A stretch of DNA of 54,883 nucleotides from an uncultured Dorea sp. (GTDB lineage Bacteria; Bacillota; Clostridia; Lachnospirales; Lachnospiraceae): the NCBI GenBank assembly GCA_910588745.1, contig CAJURK010000016.1, positions 1-54,883 of the forward strand. The letters are read 5' to 3'. The notes under the pieces were generated by a model. It made no database searches. It saw only the letters and a program-made list of their open reading frames with translations, and was not told where the DNA came from. Position 1 is the stretch's first letter. Each line of letters opens with the position of its first letter. The translations under genes and the position numbers were made by a program. Shown here in pieces: positions 52,921 through 54,883 of the stretch.

Positions 52921-53658
52921 TTATTTGTATATAATTTCCTGAAGATACATTCCCTTTGGATCACAGGGGGCGCTGGGGGCGGCTTCCCCTTCCAAGATGG
53001 CGTTGATGATTCTTGGAGACCGGTTGCCGATTCCGATATCCAGCAATGTGCCGGTAATGAGACGCTGCATATTATGCAGAAAATCGTTGGCTACCAGGGT
53101 GATCTGCATCTCTTCCATGTCTTCATAAATCTCTACCTTGAAGAGATCTTTGATGGTAGATTTGCCCTGCTTTACAGAGGAAAAATTCCGGAAGTCATGC
53201 CGCCCGGTCAGCAATTTCGCAGCTTGTTCCATCAGGGGTTTATCCGGCCGGCGAAAGCTGTGGAAGGCATATTTGCGGTCAAACACACTGGGGACAGAAT
53301 TGATGGACACACGGTATACGTAGATTTTTGCCTTGGTATTTAGCTGGGAGTGGAACCGTTCGGGAACTTCCTTCGCTTCTGTAATAGCAATGTCCATAGG
53401 AAGGTAACGGTTTAAGTAACGCTGGATTTCAGACACGTCCATATCGCTGTCTGTTTTAAAATTTGCAATCTGTCCATAGGCATGGATACCGGCTTCTGTG
53501 CGCATACCGCAGTACAATTCCGGCTCTTCATCCGTCATTTTCCGAAGAACATCGAGAATCTTATTGGATATGGTGTTGGTGGATTCGTCCTTGCCGAGAC
53601 GGGACCAGCCCTGGTAGCGGCTTCCGTCATATTCTATCGTTAACTTAATATTTCTCAT
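52921..53658 (-). CDS. TruA-type tRNA pseudouridine synthase with catalytic Asp replaced by Glu
   Basis: 245 residues, normal TruA length. Family motifs: KLTIEYDGSRYQGW (N-terminal), KIYVYRVSINSVPSVFDRKY, GRHDFRNFSS and DFLHNMQRLITGTLLDIG. The catalytic motif, RTDAGVHA in active enzymes, reads RTEAGIHAYGQ here: the Asp that attacks uridine is E55 (codon GAA, confirmed by reading the minus strand). The usual enzyme makes pseudouridine at positions 38-40 of tRNA anticodon arms. With this change the protein may be inactive or altered, probably a second TruA-like paralogue. AAAGGAG precedes the ATG. Confidence 0.85.
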   Translation of the reverse strand: MRNIKLTIEYDGSRYQGWSRLGKDESTNTISNKILDVLRKMTDEEPELYCGMRTEAGIHAYGQIANFKTDSDMDVSEIQRYLNRYLPMDIAITEAKEVPERFHSQLNTKAKIYVYRVSINSVPSVFDRKYAFHSFRRPDKPLMEQAAKLLTGRHDFRNFSSVKQGKSTIKDLFKVEIYEDMEEMQITLVANDFLHNMQRLITGTLLDIGIGNRSPRIINAILEGEAAPSAPCDPKGMYLQEIIYK

Positions 53659-53783
53659 ATGGATACGCTCCTTTATTCTTATGGTTTACTGGCGGCGGCT
53701 TTGCCCGGAGAACTGTCATACAGGCGGAAAAGCGGTCCGCGAACGGATTTCTTGATACCGGATAAAATGATCAAAGCGGCGCG

Positions 53784-53812
53784 TTGATGTATGTATCTTC
53801 ATTTGATATAAT
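53784..53812 (+). promoter_or_regulatory. Extended -10 promoter for the AlkD-like gene
   Basis: TTGATG (53784-53789), 17-base spacer, TATAAT (53807-53812) with a TGn extension (53804-53806). Transcription would start near 53819, leaving about 150 bases of leader. Confidence 0.65.
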
Positions 53813-53902
53813 AACAATATGTTTTGTCCGTATATCGTATCATTGGGATTCAAGTATGTCAATACGAATGTCTCTAAAACGCCCTGGGACGGGGCTTGAA
53901 AA

Positions 53903-53936
53903 GTTACAGTTTACAGGTCATTTGGTAAACAGTAAC
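53903..53936 (+). repeat. Leader hairpin ahead of the AlkD-like gene
   Basis: GTTACAGTTTAC (53903-53914) and GTAAACAGTAAC (53925-53936) pair except for one A-A position. The loop is ten bases. It lies just before the ribosome binding site (AAGGAG, about 53958) and does not block it. Confidence 0.55.
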
Positions 53937-53970
53937 CTTGAAAACGAAGAATGAATAAGGAGATGGGGAT

Positions 53971-54669
53971 ATGAATAAGAATAAAGTGACGGAATTGGTA
54001 CAGAGCAGGCTTTTTGAACTTCAAGATACAGAATACCGGGATTTTCATGCCAGGCTGATGCCGACGGTGGAGAAGGAAAAGATAATCGGGGTACGCACTC
54101 CGATTCTGCGGAAATTCGCAAAAGAATTTGCCAGGACGGAGGATGCCGTAGGGTTTATGAAAGCGCTTCCCCACGAATACTATGAGGAAGATAACCTGCA
54201 TGGATTTCTGATAGAAAGCATCAAGGACTATGAAGCGTGTGTCCGCGCGCTGGATATTTTCCTTCCTTATGTGGATAATTGGGCTACCTGCGATATGATG
54301 GCGCCGAAGATTTTTAAGAAGCATTTATCCGAGTTTGAGAGCAAGGTGGAGGATTGGATGGCCTCCGGACATACGTATACCATTCGGTATGGTATCGGGA
54401 TGCTGATGCGGTTCTATCTGGACGATGAGTTTAAGGAAGAATATTTAAGCCGAGTGGCGGACGTTAAGTCGGAGGAATACTATGTTAATATGATGAAGGC
54501 ATGGTACTTTGCTACCGCGCTGGCAAAACAGTATGATGCGGCGATTGTCTTTATCGAGGAGGGGCGTCTTGAAAAGTGGACGCACAATAAGGCGATTCAA
54601 AAGGCAGTGGAAAGTAACCGGATTACGAAAGAGCAGAAGGAGTATCTTAAGAGGTTTAAGATAAAATAA
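53971..54669 (+). CDS. AlkD-like DNA alkylation repair protein (HEAT-repeat glycosylase type)
   Basis: 232 residues, all helical, matching the DNA alkylation repair AlkD family (DNA glycosylase acting on alkylated purines by holding the duplex in a HEAT-like curve). Visible: VRTPILRKFAKEFA, LHGFLIESIKDYEACVRALD, VDNWATCDMMAPKIFKKH (Trp/Asp at the active surface) and TIRYGIGMLMRFYLDDEF. Length is normal. AAGGAG before the ATG (the site lies about 8 bases upstream). It is behind a strong extended promoter. The dipeptidase gene follows after 19 bases. Confidence 0.9.
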   Translation: MNKNKVTELVQSRLFELQDTEYRDFHARLMPTVEKEKIIGVRTPILRKFAKEFARTEDAVGFMKALPHEYYEEDNLHGFLIESIKDYEACVRALDIFLPYVDNWATCDMMAPKIFKKHLSEFESKVEDWMASGHTYTIRYGIGMLMRFYLDDEFKEEYLSRVADVKSEEYYVNMMKAWYFATALAKQYDAAIVFIEEGRLEKWTHNKAIQKAVESNRITKEQKEYLKRFKIK

Positions 54670-54688
54670 AGAGACGGGGGAGCCGAAT

Positions 54689-54883
54689 ATGGGGTTGATC
54701 GATATGCATTGTGACACGCTGTGGAAATTGCTGCGCTGGGAAAAGGAAAGAAAAAGAAGAGGCGAGGCAGACGGCGGGGACGGTTTTTCGGAAAGCTTTC
54801 CGGAAAAAGATTTGATGTCCCGTGAGTTCTGCGCTAACGTTCCGGCCTTTCGCATCCCCGGAATGTTGACGCAGAACTCACGG
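54689..54883 (+). CDS. M19-type (renal) dipeptidase, N-terminal fragment cut by the window edge
   Basis: Only the first 65 codons are present. IDMHCDTLWKLL resembles the zinc-binding DxHxD start of peptidase M19 dipeptidases, which release amino acids from dipeptides. GGGGGAG precedes the ATG at 54689. After residue ~45 the sequence lies inside a long inverted repeat (54820-54883) that may have been inserted into the gene; the family match there cannot be judged. The assignment relies on one motif. Confidence 0.65.
   Translation, partial: MGLIDMHCDTLWKLLRWEKERKRRGEADGGDGFSESFPEKDLMSREFCANVPAFRIPGMLTQNSR
54820..54883. repeat. Long inverted repeat at the window edge, inside the dipeptidase reading frame
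   Basis: Arms of 26 bases at 54820-54845 and 54858-54883 match at 23 positions when one is inverted; loop of 12 bases. It starts CCGTGAGTTCTGCG. A smaller 14-base perfect palindrome (CGGAAAGCTTTCCG, 54789-54802) lies just before. The right arm may continue beyond the window. Confidence 0.75.

Larger units (their letters stand above)
53659..53970. other. 312-base intergenic region between truA and the AlkD-like gene
   Basis: It holds a strong plus-strand promoter (53784-53812) and a long leader with a near-perfect hairpin (53903-53936) before the ribosome binding site of the AlkD-like gene. Nothing coding is seen. The first ~120 bases (GC-rich, 53670-53770) show no clear element. Confidence 0.6.

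Overview
The window looks like a piece of a Lachnospiraceae-type chromosome (Bacillota, Clostridia). Most genes have strong AGGAGG-type ribosome binding sites, GC content is intermediate, and several families seen mostly in that group are present (DUF5716/DUF5717, DUF5662, DUF1292, TmcAL, LuxS, a GH13 relative, CyuA-type UPF0597). Species cannot be fixed from the sequence. No rRNA, tRNA, CRISPR array or intact mobile element was found. About 41 genes are called; the first (carB) and last (an M19-type dipeptidase) run off the ends.

Layout. 1-5.3 kb: carB 3' end, an intergenic hairpin cluster resembling an IS200/IS605 end, a SleB-like cell-wall hydrolase, an acidic membrane protein, two tandem cupins and a converging PLP aminotransferase. 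5.3-10.7 kb: a tight three-gene operon (DUF5717 giant, DUF5716 actin/Hsp70-like protein, helical repeat protein) leading into purB. 12.3-18.9 kb: thioredoxin reductase, a GNAT-ThrE fusion with its ThrE partner, gltX, a UvrD-like helicase and a DUF1292 protein. 19-25.7 kb: a sugar-binding lipoprotein behind a structured leader, a GH13 protein that has lost all its catalytic residues, TraX, DUF5662 and an ABC exporter pair. 25.8-33 kb: cysteine desulfidase, a DUF255 thioredoxin-like protein, an SDR, luxS, a histidine phosphatase, trpS and a small membrane protein.

33.2-43.6 kb is a self-contained locus. A response regulator and histidine kinase diverge from six tightly packed genes: a large substrate-binding lipoprotein, two MalF/MalG-type permeases, a membrane-fusion protein, a MacB-like membrane protein and a GH5-CBM2 lipoprotein. 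No ATPase is encoded. 43.7-46.4 kb holds tmcAL and mgtE. 46.5-52.8 kb holds a 1762-residue secreted M60-like metallopeptidase with an internal dockerin, followed by a membrane-anchored protein with a possible cohesin-like domain and a FIVAR-like domain. This may be a non-cellulosomal dockerin/cohesin pair that puts a mucin-type protease on the cell surface. The window ends with a truA whose catalytic Asp is Glu, an AlkD-like glycosylase and the dipeptidase start, which contains a long inverted repeat.

The best candidates for undescribed biology are the DUF5717/DUF5716 operon, the two-component-controlled transporter/fusion-protein/GH5 locus, the dockerin-M60/anchored-partner pair, the GH13 pseudoenzyme and the GNAT-ThrE fusion. 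All functional statements rest on reading motifs by eye, without database searches.
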